A program made the position numbers and the translations under genes. The notes beneath the pieces are model-generated. The model was not told the DNA's origin. It ran no database searches and worked only from the letters and a program-made list of their open reading frames with translations. Shown in pieces: positions 1 through 7,723 of a stretch of DNA of 64,000 nt. Source of the DNA: Mesorhizobium sp. 131-2-1 (GTDB lineage Bacteria > Pseudomonadota > Alphaproteobacteria > Rhizobiales > Rhizobiaceae); assembly GCF_016756535.1 (NCBI RefSeq), contig NZ_AP023247.1:744001-808000 (forward strand), in the 5' to 3' direction. Numbering within the stretch: position 1 is the stretch's first letter; each line of letters starts with the position of its first letter.

Positions 1-471
1 GATGCCGATCACCTCCTCGACCTGCTCGCGGATGCGCTCGGGCTCGGCCGCCGGCAGGTCGACCTTGTTCAGCACCACGACGATCTCGTGGTTGTTGTCG
101 ATGGCCTGGTAGACATTGGCCAGCGTCTGCGCCTCGACGCCCTGGGAAGCGTCGACCACCAGCAGCGAGCCCTCGCAGGCGGCGAGCGAACGCGACACTT
201 CGTAGGCGAAGTCGACATGGCCGGGCGTGTCGATGAGGTTGAGGATGTAGTCCTCGCCATTGTCGGCGCGGTATTTCAGCCGCACCGTCTGCGCCTTGAT
301 GGTGATGCCGCGCTCGCGCTCGATGTCCATCGAGTCCAGCACCTGCTCTTTCATGTCGCGCAGCTCCAGCCCGCCGGTGGACTGGATCAGCCGGTCGGCA
401 AGCGTGGATTTGCCATGGTCGATATGGGCGACGATGGAGAAATTGCGGATGTGGTCGAGAGGCGTCGTCAT
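1..471 (-). CDS. lepA: Elongation factor 4 (LepA), N-terminal part
   Basis: Ribosome-associated translational GTPase that acts on stalled or mis-translocated ribosomes. Only the first 157 codons are inside the window; the gene runs off the left edge. The start at 471 gives [22 protein letters not shown], which is how LepA proteins begin. The G1 loop AHIDHGKS, the switch I region RGITIKAQ, G3 DTPGHVDF and G4 NKVDL all follow in order. The adjacent [18 protein letters not shown] stretch is typical of LepA rather than BipA or EF-G. Upstream lies a palindromic repeat broken by an insertion sequence, so any promoter must sit within about 50 bases of the start or be supplied across the repeat. Confidence 0.95.
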   Translation of the reverse strand, partial: MTTPLDHIRNFSIVAHIDHGKSTLADRLIQSTGGLELRDMKEQVLDSMDIERERGITIKAQTVRLKYRADNGEDYILNLIDTPGHVDFAYEVSRSLAACEGSLLVVDASQGVEAQTLANVYQAIDNNHEIVVVLNKVDLPAAEPERIREQVEEVIGI

Positions 472-520
472 GCGGCGCGCTTTAGCAGGGGCAGGGGTGA
501 GGGGCAAGCTCAGCTCTTCT

Positions 521-657
521 CCTTCTCCCCCTGTGGGAGAAGGTGTCGCCGAAGGCGACGGATGAGGGGTGCTCCAGAAAACACCAACCTCTCACTCCGC
601 TGGAACACCCCTCATCCGTCTCGGCGCTGCGCGCCGATCCACCTTCTCCCACAAGGG
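521..657. repeat. Large palindromic repeat, copy 1 (left part, split by IS)
   Basis: First of three copies of an element of about 145 bp whose two ends are inverted copies of CCTTCTCCCC(T/C)(T/G)TGGGAGAAGG, with inner arms containing GGATGAGGGGTG and CACCCCTCATCC. Here the element is interrupted by the insertion sequence at 658-1807; its last bases continue at 1808-1823. It is in the opposite orientation to the copies at 3020 and 32624. Confidence 0.85.
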
Positions 658-1807
658 GCCTGTTGCGTAGTTATCGGGGAGAGGCTTGCGGAGCGATTTC
701 GCCGTTGGCTTTCGCTTTGCTTCTGGGATTGGGCTTCTGGTTGGGGGTTTAAGGGTGGTGGTCCGGCCCTTTGGCCGGTCGCTAGGCGCACCTATCCCGT
801 GATGGCGGCCCATCGGCGCATGTTGAAGGCGATCGCTGCCATCGTCACCTGACCAGCAGCCTTGGCCAGTCCGACATAACGGATCGTGGTCAGCCTCATG
901 CGGTTTTTGAGCGTGGCGAAGGTGGTCTCCACCGCCGCTCGCCGTCTGGCGATCAGACGATTGTAATGCTTGAGCCGCGCCGGCAGCGCATGATGCTTGT
1001 TGGGGCGGCGCGCAATGCGCACCTTCTTGCCCTCAGCCTTGAGCCGGGCACGGCGGGCATGGGTGTCATAGGCGGCATCCGCCCACACCGTCTTCTCGTC
1101 GCCGCAGATCAAGCGATCGGCCGGCACTGTGTCGTTGACGTTGGCCGGTGTAGTGATCACCGTGCGGATCAGGCCCGATCCCTCATCCACCCCGACATGA
1201 GCCTTGTAGCCGAAGGTGAGGCCGCCCTTGCCCTTGCGTGCGGTTATGCGAGCGTCTGCGTCCTTCGACACCCGCTCCGGCGTCGGCGGCGCCGAGACGG
1301 CATCGATCAGCGTGGCATCCAGCATCGTGCCACGCTTCAGGATCACACCGGCTTTCTCCAGCTGTCGGTCCAGTTCGCCAAACAGCTTCTCCATCAACCC
1401 TTCGCCGACAAGCAGATTGCGAAAGCGTGACAGCACCGTGTGATCGGGGATGCTCTCCTCAAGACCAAGCCCGACAAAGCGGCGGAACGACAACCGGTCG
1501 CCCAGCGCTTCCTCCAGTTCGCGATCCGACAGCCCATAGAGCGATTGCAGCAGCAGCGCCTTGAACAGCACCAGCGGCGGCCAGGCCGCGCGTCCCGGCC
1601 CGCCATCGCGCAGCGCGACAAGCAGCTTCTCGAAGCGGTACCACTTCACCAGACCAGACAGCCGATCGAGTGGCGAAGAGCCACCTGGAAGCTTGCTGCC
1701 AAGAAACGCCTCCGCCAAGCTCAACTGACCTGTCTGCTTCACCGCCATTGCGACTCTCCACGGCTTCCGCCCTCAGAGAATCACAACCAGCCAATTACGC
1801 AACAGGC
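658..1807 (-). mobile_element. IS5-family insertion sequence, complete
   Basis: About 1150 bp, carrying one transposase gene on the minus strand. The ends are inverted: the left reads GCCTGTTGCGTAGTTAT and the right end, on the other strand, GCCTGTTGCGTAATTGG. The flanks CCACAAGGG at 649-657 and 1808-1816 form a probable 9-bp target duplication. Removing the element and one flank restores the uninterrupted palindromic repeat seen at 3020 and 32624, which fixes the boundaries well. Because the terminal bases are self-complementary to the flank, the duplication could be read as 7 to 11 bp. A 9-bp duplication fits the IS903-type branch of the IS5 family. Confidence 0.9.
792..1748 (-). CDS. IS5-family transposase
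   Basis: DDE transposase of 318 residues, intact and therefore possibly active. The catalytic triad can be placed at D144 in TMLDATLIDA, D224 or D228 in WADAAYDTH, and E274 in AAVETTFATLKNRM, with the usual YKAHVGVD segment between the first two. The N-terminal part (LFKALLLQSLYGLSDRELEEAL) is the IS5-type DUF772 domain. It fills most of the insertion sequence, with about 60 bases from the start to the right end and 134 bases from the stop to the left end. No second frame is needed, unlike the frameshifted IS427 branch. Confidence 0.95.
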   Translation of the reverse strand: MAVKQTGQLSLAEAFLGSKLPGGSSPLDRLSGLVKWYRFEKLLVALRDGGPGRAAWPPLVLFKALLLQSLYGLSDRELEEALGDRLSFRRFVGLGLEESIPDHTVLSRFRNLLVGEGLMEKLFGELDRQLEKAGVILKRGTMLDATLIDAVSAPPTPERVSKDADARITARKGKGGLTFGYKAHVGVDEGSGLIRTVITTPANVNDTVPADRLICGDEKTVWADAAYDTHARRARLKAEGKKVRIARRPNKHHALPARLKHYNRLIARRRAAVETTFATLKNRMRLTTIRYVGLAKAAGQVTMAAIAFNMRRWAAITG

Positions 1808-1823
1808 CCACAAGGGGAGAAGG
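1808..1823. repeat. Large palindromic repeat, copy 1 (right end)
   Basis: The terminal bases of the repeat begun at 521, beginning with the duplicated target CCACAAGGG and completed by GAGAAGG. They are separated from the rest by the insertion sequence. Confidence 0.8.
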
Positions 1824-1937
1824 GGAGGCTCACAACCTGCCCTGCGCCTAAATAAGCCGCGCCTTAAGTATTAATCCACCAGTTTGGGGCATGATCCGCC
1901 GCTGCCTGGGCAGGCAAGGTTTTGGGGGACCTCGACA

Positions 1938-3002
1938 ATGTTCGGATACGCAAGAGATTTCGTGCACTCGCGGCGCGGCTCGATGATGCCGGTGTTCGTC
2001 ATCATCCTGACGCCGCTGCTGCTCGCCGTCGGCTTTTCGGTCGACTACACATCGGCGGTCGAGACGAAGAGTAACATGCAGAACGCGCTCGACGCGGCGA
2101 TCCTGTCGATCACCACGCTGCCGACCACGACCAAGCTGGCCGACCGCGAGATTTCGCTGCAGCAGGCCTTCGCCGCCAATGGCGGGCAAGGCACCGCCAA
2201 GCTCGACAGCTTTGTCGTGGCCGCCGACGGCACCGCCACCGCCACGGCCTCGGCGCACTACCCGATGCCGACCAATTTCATGCAGATCGCCAGGATCGAG
2301 ACGGTCCAGGTCGGCGTTGACGCGGCGGTGCGCAAGCGGCCGACGCTGGTGCAGACCACGTTCAGGGTCACGAAAGTGTCCGGCTACTGGAACAAGACGA
2401 TGACGCTCTACGGCACCAAGTTCGGCGACAAGGTGGCCAAGCCGCTGATGACGATCACCTATGCCTACAACAATTTCGGCGACCCCAAGGGCTACGGCAC
2501 CTCGATCGTCAGCACGATCAACGGCAGCACCACGACCAAGGTGCAGCAGCAGGTCTGCACGACCGCCACGGTGAAGAACTTCAACAGCCTGCCCAGCGGC
2601 GCGATCACGCAGACCAGCGGCAGCAAGAAGTATGTGACGATTTGCGCCGATACTTTCTATCCCAGCAACGGCGCCGGCGCGGTGATCGACGTCAGCCAGA
2701 TGGACAACCTCTATCTGCAGATGGACGTGCCCTCGGGCAGCCCGAAGGTGCTGAAGTCCAACGATCCGACCACCTCGAACCGGCTCTATATCGGCACCAG
2801 CACCACCACCATGCCCGAAGTCGCGACCGGCCAGACGGTCGACATCTTCACCGCCGTGCCCTGCGGCCAGACCGGCTACCAGGCCTGGGAGGACGGCGGC
2901 AACCCGGTGCCGGCCGACGTCAGCAACGCCGACTTCTTCTACACCGTCCAGGGCAAGTGCGACTTCAACCAGCGGCCGTCCAACACGGTGCTGACGCAGT
3001 AG
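1938..3002 (+). CDS. TadG-like pilus-assembly/membrane-anchored protein
   Basis: Protein of 354 residues beginning MFGYARDFVHSRRGSMMPVF. The N-terminal 60 residues match the Flp pilus assembly TadE/G-like domain: a short basic stretch, one hydrophobic segment (about residues 15-35), then VDYTSAVETKSNMQNALDAAIL, the usual post-membrane helix. The remainder is an extracytoplasmic beta-rich, Thr/Ser-rich region with four cysteines in its C-terminal half that could form disulfides. No von Willebrand A domain is apparent, although many TadG proteins have one. The start at 1938 was chosen over 1884 because GGGGGA precedes it and the hydrophobic segment is then correctly placed. No other tad genes are nearby, so it is an orphan; its partner machinery would be elsewhere. 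Confidence 0.75.
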   Translation: MFGYARDFVHSRRGSMMPVFVIILTPLLLAVGFSVDYTSAVETKSNMQNALDAAILSITTLPTTTKLADREISLQQAFAANGGQGTAKLDSFVVAADGTATATASAHYPMPTNFMQIARIETVQVGVDAAVRKRPTLVQTTFRVTKVSGYWNKTMTLYGTKFGDKVAKPLMTITYAYNNFGDPKGYGTSIVSTINGSTTTKVQQQVCTTATVKNFNSLPSGAITQTSGSKKYVTICADTFYPSNGAGAVIDVSQMDNLYLQMDVPSGSPKVLKSNDPTTSNRLYIGTSTTTMPEVATGQTVDIFTAVPCGQTGYQAWEDGGNPVPADVSNADFFYTVQGKCDFNQRPSNTVLTQ

Positions 3003-3019
3003 GGGGTGCTGCGCACTCC

Positions 3020-3163
3020 CCTTCTCCCCTTGTGGGAGAAGGTGGATCGGCGCGCAGCGCCGAGACGGATGAGGGGTGTTCCAGCGGAGTGAGACGTCGG
3101 CGTTCCCTGGAGCACCCCTCATCCGTCGCCTGCGGCGACACCTTCTCCCACAAGGGGAGAAGG
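3020..3163. repeat. Large palindromic repeat, copy 2
   Basis: Intact 144-bp copy. The left arm CCTTCTCCCCTTGTGGGAGAAGG and the right arm CCTTCTCCCACAAGGGGAGAAGG are inverted copies, and the inner arms GGATGAGGGGTGTTCCA and TGGAGCACCCCTCATCC pair as well. It starts 17 bases after the TadG-like stop and could act as its transcription end. Confidence 0.9.
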
Positions 3164-3196
3164 AAGGACGCTCGCAGTCACAAACCGGTGAAGCCT

Positions 3197-3222
3197 GTAA
3201 CGAAGCGCTCCGTGGCGGCGAA
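3197..3222 (+). promoter_or_regulatory. Candidate ECF16/SigF-type promoter for the DUF1223 gene
   Basis: GTAACG at 3197-3202, 16 bases, then CGAA at 3219-3222. The consensus known for Caulobacter SigF (ECF16) is GTAACC-N16-CGAA, so nine of ten fixed bases agree. The -10 ends 36 bases before the start codon at 3259. A similar site with the same spacing precedes msrA. Assigned by eye only. Confidence 0.45.
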
Positions 3223-3258
3223 GTGGGGATGTAGCCCACCGCAACGGAGACTTTCTTC

Positions 3259-3957
3259 ATGACCGGACCCAAGACATCGCTGGGCAGAGCGCTGCTCGCC
3301 GCCGCGGCGCTTGCCGCCATGCCGGCTGGCGCCTCCGCGCAGCCGCTGACGGTGGTCGAGCTGTTCACCAGCCAGGGCTGCTCGTCCTGCCCGCCGGCCA
3401 ACGCCAACCTGATCAAGGTCAAGGACCAACCCGGCGTGCTGGCGCTGTCGTTTAACGTCACCTACTGGGACTATCTCGGCTGGAAGGACATTTTCGGCCG
3501 CGAGGAATTCACGCAGCGCCAGGTCAACTATGAGCCGTCGCTCGGCCGCTCCGGCCCGTTCACGCCGCAGGTGGTGGTGAATGGCGCGGCCGACGCGGTC
3601 GGCGCCCGGCCGGGCGAGATCGAGCAGCTGATCGCAGGCAGCGGCCAGACGCAAGGCCCTTCGCTGTCGCTCGACGGCGGCCGGATCAGCGTCGGCGCCG
3701 GCACGGCGCCGACGGGCGGCGCCGACATCTGGCTGGTGCGCTACCGGCAGGGCGTCGTCGACGTGCCTGTGGCGCGCGGCGAAAACAGCGGCCGCACGCT
3801 GCCGCACGCCAATGTCGTGCACGCGCTGCAAAAACTCGGCCGCTGGAACGGCGCGGCGACGACGCTGCCGCTGCCGGCCGATGGCGACGGCTTGAGCACC
3901 GCGGTGCTGCTGCAGTCGCCCGGCGGCGGGCCGATCCTCGCCGCGGCCACCAACTGA
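3259..3957 (+). CDS. Exported DUF1223 thioredoxin-fold protein
   Basis: DUF1223-family protein of 232 residues. Residues 1-28 form a signal peptide ending ASAQ. The mature part opens with VVELFTSQGCSSCPPAN, a thioredoxin-like CxxC (CSSC), followed by LSFNVTYWDYLGWKDIFG and GPFTPQVVVNG, the hallmarks of the family. Its two cysteines are the only ones in the protein. The biochemical role of DUF1223 is not established; the fold and periplasmic location suggest a thiol-disulfide function. It is the first of three exported proteins in a row, ahead of a methionine-rich protein and an exported MsrA, and might pass electrons to the latter (inference). Family assignment is firm, role is not. Confidence 0.88.
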   Translation: MTGPKTSLGRALLAAAALAAMPAGASAQPLTVVELFTSQGCSSCPPANANLIKVKDQPGVLALSFNVTYWDYLGWKDIFGREEFTQRQVNYEPSLGRSGPFTPQVVVNGAADAVGARPGEIEQLIAGSGQTQGPSLSLDGGRISVGAGTAPTGGADIWLVRYRQGVVDVPVARGENSGRTLPHANVVHALQKLGRWNGAATTLPLPADGDGLSTAVLLQSPGGGPILAAATN

Positions 3958-4038
3958 TCATCCAGATTGCGCAACGCCGCATGAGCGGCGCCGCACCCAC
4001 CGGCCGCATTTGGCGCGCCACCCAAACAGGAGACTTGC

Positions 4039-4392
4039 ATGACCCGTTCCTCCCGCCTGACGGCACTCGCCCTGGCCTTCTCGGCCACGCTTCTTGCCGG
4101 CGGCATGGCGCGCGCCGAAGATGCGATGAAGCCGGCCAATGCCATGGCGACCGACGCCATGAAGCCGGCGACGGATGCGATGAAGCCCGCGACCGATGCC
4201 ATGAAGCCGGCCGGCGCGATGGCCACGGATGCGATGAGCACGCAGGCGATGAAGCCGGCCGATGCGATGAAGCCGGCGACGGACGCCATGAAACCTGCGG
4301 ATGCGATGGCGGCCGATCCGATGAAGCCCGTCGACCCGATGGCCTCGACCGACGCCATGAAACCGGCGGATGCGATGGCGCCGGCGCAGTGA
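4039..4392 (+). CDS. Exported methionine-rich DAMKPA-repeat protein (MrpX-like)
   Basis: Protein of 117 residues. Residues 1-27 are a signal peptide (hydrophobic LALAFSATLLAGG, cleavage likely after ARA). The mature 90 residues are an irregular repeat of DAMKPA/DAMAT units with about 15 methionines, roughly one residue in six, plus many Ala, Pro, Lys and Asp and no Cys. It must be disordered. It resembles the pentapeptide MXKDX repeat family, whose Azospira member MrpX is a sacrificial periplasmic methionine source for reactive chlorine, recycled by MsrP. Here the neighbour downstream is an exported MsrA, which supports the same role with a different reductase (inference). GGAG seven bases before the start serves as ribosome site. 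Confidence 0.75.
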   Translation: MTRSSRLTALALAFSATLLAGGMARAEDAMKPANAMATDAMKPATDAMKPATDAMKPAGAMATDAMSTQAMKPADAMKPATDAMKPADAMAADPMKPVDPMASTDAMKPADAMAPAQ

Positions 4393-4405
4393 AACAATCG
4401 CAAAG

Positions 4406-4430
4406 GGCGCTCCCCCTGTGGGGGAGCGCC
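4406..4430. terminator. Perfect GC hairpin between Met-rich gene and msrA
   Basis: GGCGCTCCCCC, a TGT loop, then GGGGGAGCGCC: 11 perfect base pairs, 13 bases after the stop of the methionine-rich gene. There is no T-run, so it may attenuate or protect the 3' end rather than terminate strongly. It resembles the centre of dispersed palindromes. Confidence 0.5.
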
Positions 4431-4462
4431 GTCGCGAACAAGAGCCGCCCCACGGCAAATTG

Positions 4463-4488
4463 AGAACCCCCTGGTGGCTTCGGTCGTA
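4463..4488 (+). promoter_or_regulatory. Candidate ECF16/SigF-type promoter for msrA
   Basis: AGAACC at 4463-4468, 16 bases, then CGTA at 4485-4488, ending 30 bases before the start codon. Compared with GTAACC-N16-CGAA this has three mismatches, but the spacing and position equal those of the site ahead of the DUF1223 gene. Tentative. Confidence 0.35.
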
Positions 4489-4518
4489 TATATTGGAACA
4501 ACAATAAGGAGACCCGAC

Positions 4519-5253
4519 ATGACCGCAATTCGACAGCAGGGGCGATCGTCGACCTTCGCCAAGGGCGCGCTTGCCGCGCTGATCCTGACAGTCGCTGCCG
4601 CTGCCTTCTGGCAGACGCCGGCCGTCTCGGCCGAGGACGCGGTGGTGATCCCGCCGCCGGCTTTGGACGAGAAGGCAGCGAGCGGCAGCGAGACGGCCGT
4701 CTTCGCCGGCGGCTGCTTCTGGGGCGTGCAGGGCGTGTTCCAGCACGTCAAGGGCGTGACCAAAGCCGTTTCCGGCTATACCGGCGGCAGCGCCGAAAAC
4801 GCCGTCTACGAAACTGTCGGCACCGGGCGCACCGGGCACGCGGAATCGGTCGAGATCACCTACGATCCGTCACAGGTGACCTATGGCCAGCTGCTGCAGG
4901 TCTATTTCTCGGTCGCGCACAATCCGACGCAGCTCAACTACCAGGGACCGGACCACGGCACGCAGTACCGCTCGACGATCTTCGCCGAGAACGACCAACA
5001 GAAGCAGATCGCCGAGAGCTACATCGCCCAGCTCGACAAGGCCAAGGTGTTTTCCGCGCCGATCGTCACCACGCTGGAGACCGGCAAGACCTTCTATCCG
5101 GCCGAGGACTACCACCAGGATTTCCTGACCCTGAACCCGACCTATCCCTACATCGTCTACAACGACCTGCCGAAGGTGGCGAATTTGAAGACGCTGTTCC
5201 CCAAGCTCTACAGCGAAACGCCGGTGCTGGTGCTGGCGAGCAGCAAGAGCTGA
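4519..5253 (+). CDS. msrA: Exported peptide-methionine (S)-S-oxide reductase MsrA
   Basis: Reduces the S-epimer of methionine sulfoxide in proteins. Of the 244 residues, the first 38 or so form a signal peptide or anchor (ALAALILTVAAAAFWQ, then AVSA), so the enzyme is sent to the periplasm. The catalytic motif GGCFWG is present, as are TGHAESV and DHGTQYRS, which carry the active-site Glu and Asp. The catalytic Cys is the only cysteine in the protein: the usual resolving cysteines are absent, so an outside thiol donor is needed. The start at 4519 has AAGGAG 7 bases upstream. It lies downstream of the methionine-rich and DUF1223 genes. Confidence 0.93.
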   Translation: MTAIRQQGRSSTFAKGALAALILTVAAAAFWQTPAVSAEDAVVIPPPALDEKAASGSETAVFAGGCFWGVQGVFQHVKGVTKAVSGYTGGSAENAVYETVGTGRTGHAESVEITYDPSQVTYGQLLQVYFSVAHNPTQLNYQGPDHGTQYRSTIFAENDQQKQIAESYIAQLDKAKVFSAPIVTTLETGKTFYPAEDYHQDFLTLNPTYPYIVYNDLPKVANLKTLFPKLYSETPVLVLASSKS

Positions 5254-5355
5254 GGGGGTGGATCGGGCAGTAGCCCATTTTGCAGCATGGTGCCTTGGAG
5301 GTTAGCCGAGACGTTCCTCCGTTCGGGGAAGCGCGAAGGCAACATCTCCTGCGCC

Positions 5356-6360
5356 TCAATCGTACGTCAAATCCGTCGCCTTCCCGCCGAACACCCGGTA
5401 GGCATAAAACGAATAGAAGATGATGATCGGCAGCACGACGACGACGCCGACCAGGATCACCACGAGGCTTTCCGGCGCAGACGCCGCCTGCCAGATGGTC
5501 AACTTGTCGGGCACGACGAAGGGGTAGAACGACCAGGCGAGGCCGGCGAAGCCGAGCGCGAAGATGGCGGCCAAGGTCAGGAAGGGCGTCAGCGCGTGGC
5601 GGTCGTCCGGTTTCGGCAGATGGAAGGTCTGCCGCCACAGCCAGACGAACAGCAGCGCCGACAGGATCGGCAGCGGCGACAGATAGAGGATCTCCGGAAA
5701 GAGGAACCATTTGTCGAAGATGCGTGGGCTGGCGAAGGGCGTGGCCAGCGACACCGCGACCATGCCGAGCGCCGCCAGCACCAGCGCGGTACGCAGCCAG
5801 CGCACCGCCTTCCTCTGCAATTCGCCCTCGGTCTTGTAGATCAGCCAGGCGGCGCCCATCGCCGCGTAGGCGGCCGACAGGCAGAGCGCGACCAGCGCGC
5901 CGAAGGCGATGCCGCCGAGGCCGACATCGAGGCCGAGCACATAGACGCCGAGCATATAGCCCTGCGCCAGCGAGGCGACGGCCGAGCCGAGGAAGAAGAT
6001 GCGGTTCCAGCGATGCTTGCTGCCGGCCGGCACCTTGGCGCGGAAATCGAAGGCGACGCCGCGCAGGATCAAGCCGACCAAAAGCACGAAGACCGGGATG
6101 TAGAGCGCGCTGAGGATCGTGCCGTGCGCCAGCGGGAAGGCGACCAGCAGCAGGCCGACGGCCAGCACCAGCCAGGTCTCGTTGGCGTCCCAGAACGGGC
6201 CGATGGCCGCGATCATCGTGTCCTGCTCGTGGTCGTCGGCGGCGGCGAACAGGATGCCGATGCCGAGGTCGAAGCCGTCGAGGATGACGTAGATCAGGAT
6301 GGCGAGGCCCATCAGGCCGGCGAAGATGAGGGGGAGCGCGGTTGGCCAGTCGTAGCTCAT
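5356..6360 (-). CDS. cydB: Cytochrome bd-type ubiquinol oxidase subunit II
   Basis: Membrane subunit of a bd-type quinol oxidase that reduces oxygen to water. The 334 residues contain about eight or nine hydrophobic segments. The N-terminus has the family signature ILDGFDLGIGIL and the following FWDANETWLVL. It starts one base after the subunit I stop, so the two are one transcript. No CydX-like small reading frame follows, which is usual for the cyanide-insensitive (CioAB) branch. The C-terminus is convergent with msrA, 102 bases away. Confidence 0.93.
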   Translation of the reverse strand: MSYDWPTALPLIFAGLMGLAILIYVILDGFDLGIGILFAAADDHEQDTMIAAIGPFWDANETWLVLAVGLLLVAFPLAHGTILSALYIPVFVLLVGLILRGVAFDFRAKVPAGSKHRWNRIFFLGSAVASLAQGYMLGVYVLGLDVGLGGIAFGALVALCLSAAYAAMGAAWLIYKTEGELQRKAVRWLRTALVLAALGMVAVSLATPFASPRIFDKWFLFPEILYLSPLPILSALLFVWLWRQTFHLPKPDDRHALTPFLTLAAIFALGFAGLAWSFYPFVVPDKLTIWQAASAPESLVVILVGVVVVLPIIIFYSFYAYRVFGGKATDLTYD

Positions 6361-6361
6361 G

Positions 6362-7723
6362 TCACTCTCCTGCAGCCGGCTGCGACATGGCCGCGTTCAT
6401 GACGCCCGGCAGCGGCGAGGCGTCGCCATCCTTGGCCGCCTTCAGCGCCAGGTGCACCAGCACGCCGAGATAGGCGATCAGCAAAAGCACATAGAGGATG
6501 AGATAGATGGCAAGCGTCAGCGCGACATGGCTGCCGGCGACCGGGCCGACGGCATCGGCGGTCTTCAGGACGCCGGTGACCAGCCAGGGCTGGCGGCCGA
6601 TCTCGGTGGTGTACCAGCCGGCCAATGTCGCCACCCAGCCGGAGATGGTCATCGGCACCATGATGAGCGCCAGCGGCTTCGGCAGGCTGTGGCGGCGCTT
6701 GAGGAAGAAGGCAGCCGACCAGGAGACGATCAGCATCAGGATGCCGGTGCCGACCATGATGCGGAAACCCCAGAACACCGGGAAGACCGGCGGGTGGTTG
6801 CCGGGATAGTCGTTGAGGCCGGGCACGACGCCGCTGGTGCTGTGCCTGAGCACAACGCTGGCGCCGTCGGGGATGGCGATCTCGAACCTGTTTTCCTTCG
6901 CCGCCTCGTCGGGCAGCGCGAACAGCACCAGCGGCACGTTGGGGCCGGTGTTCCAGTTGGCCTCCATGGCGGCGATCTTCTGCGGCTGGTGCTCCAACGT
7001 GTTCAGCCCATGCTGGTCGCCGGCGAAGATCTGGATCGGGATCAGGATGGCGGCGGTGAAGACGCCGGTGCGCAGCGCCTTCCACATCGATTCCGAACGG
7101 TCGCCGCTGAGGTAGCGCAGCGCCGACAGGCCGGCGATGAGGAAGGAGACCGTCAAGCCCGAGGCGAGCAGCATGTGGACGAGGCGGTAGGGCATCGACG
7201 GATTGAAGACGATCGCCCACCAGTCGACGGCATGCGCCTTGCCGTCGCGCATCTCGAAGCCGGCCGGCGTCTGCATCCAGGAATTGAGCGCGATGATCCA
7301 GAAGGCCGAGACGGTGGTGCCGCCAGCGACCAGCACGGTAGCCAGAGTGTGGATGCGGTTGGAGACGCGGCGGAAGCCGAACAGCATGATGCCGAGGAAG
7401 GCGGCCTCGAGAAAGAAGGCGGTGAGGATCTCATAGGCGAGCAGCGGGCCGGCGATGTTGCCGACGGTTTCCATGTAGCCCGGCCAGTTGGTGCCGAACT
7501 GGAAGCTCATGGTGACGCCCGACACCACGCCCATGGCGAAGGACAGAGCGAACACCTTCACCCAGGTGAAATAGGCGCGCATCCAGGCGGAATCGCCGGT
7601 CCTGTTGTAGCGCAGCTTGAAGAACAGCAGCACCCAGCCAAGTGCAATGGTGATCGCCGGAAACAGGATATGGAACGAGATGTTCGCGCCGAACTGGATG
7701 CGCGACAGGATGAGCGGGTCCAT
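6362..7723 (-). CDS. cydA: Cytochrome bd-type ubiquinol oxidase subunit I (CioA-like)
   Basis: Haem-binding subunit of the quinol oxidase, 453 residues. Seen are ISFHILFP near the N-terminus with a haem-ligand His, the quinol-site segment around GDQHGLNTLEHQPQKIAAME, and GWYTTEIGRQPW near the C-terminus. The quinol loop is short, and the whole protein is shorter than E. coli CydA, which matches the cyanide-insensitive CIO type found in rhizobia and pseudomonads. Calling it cioA would be equally fair. It shares a 223-base upstream region with the divergent ABC exporter genes; no FNR-type TTGAT-N4-ATCAA box was seen there. Confidence 0.93.
   Translation of the reverse strand: MDPLILSRIQFGANISFHILFPAITIALGWVLLFFKLRYNRTGDSAWMRAYFTWVKVFALSFAMGVVSGVTMSFQFGTNWPGYMETVGNIAGPLLAYEILTAFFLEAAFLGIMLFGFRRVSNRIHTLATVLVAGGTTVSAFWIIALNSWMQTPAGFEMRDGKAHAVDWWAIVFNPSMPYRLVHMLLASGLTVSFLIAGLSALRYLSGDRSESMWKALRTGVFTAAILIPIQIFAGDQHGLNTLEHQPQKIAAMEANWNTGPNVPLVLFALPDEAAKENRFEIAIPDGASVVLRHSTSGVVPGLNDYPGNHPPVFPVFWGFRIMVGTGILMLIVSWSAAFFLKRRHSLPKPLALIMVPMTISGWVATLAGWYTTEIGRQPWLVTGVLKTADAVGPVAGSHVALTLAIYLILYVLLLIAYLGVLVHLALKAAKDGDASPLPGVMNAAMSQPAAGE

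Noticed and set aside
4120..4390. Tandem DNA repeat read as a possible CRISPR or satellite
   Set aside because: Units are irregular, in frame and encode DAMKPA-type repeats behind a signal peptide; no spacers are present.
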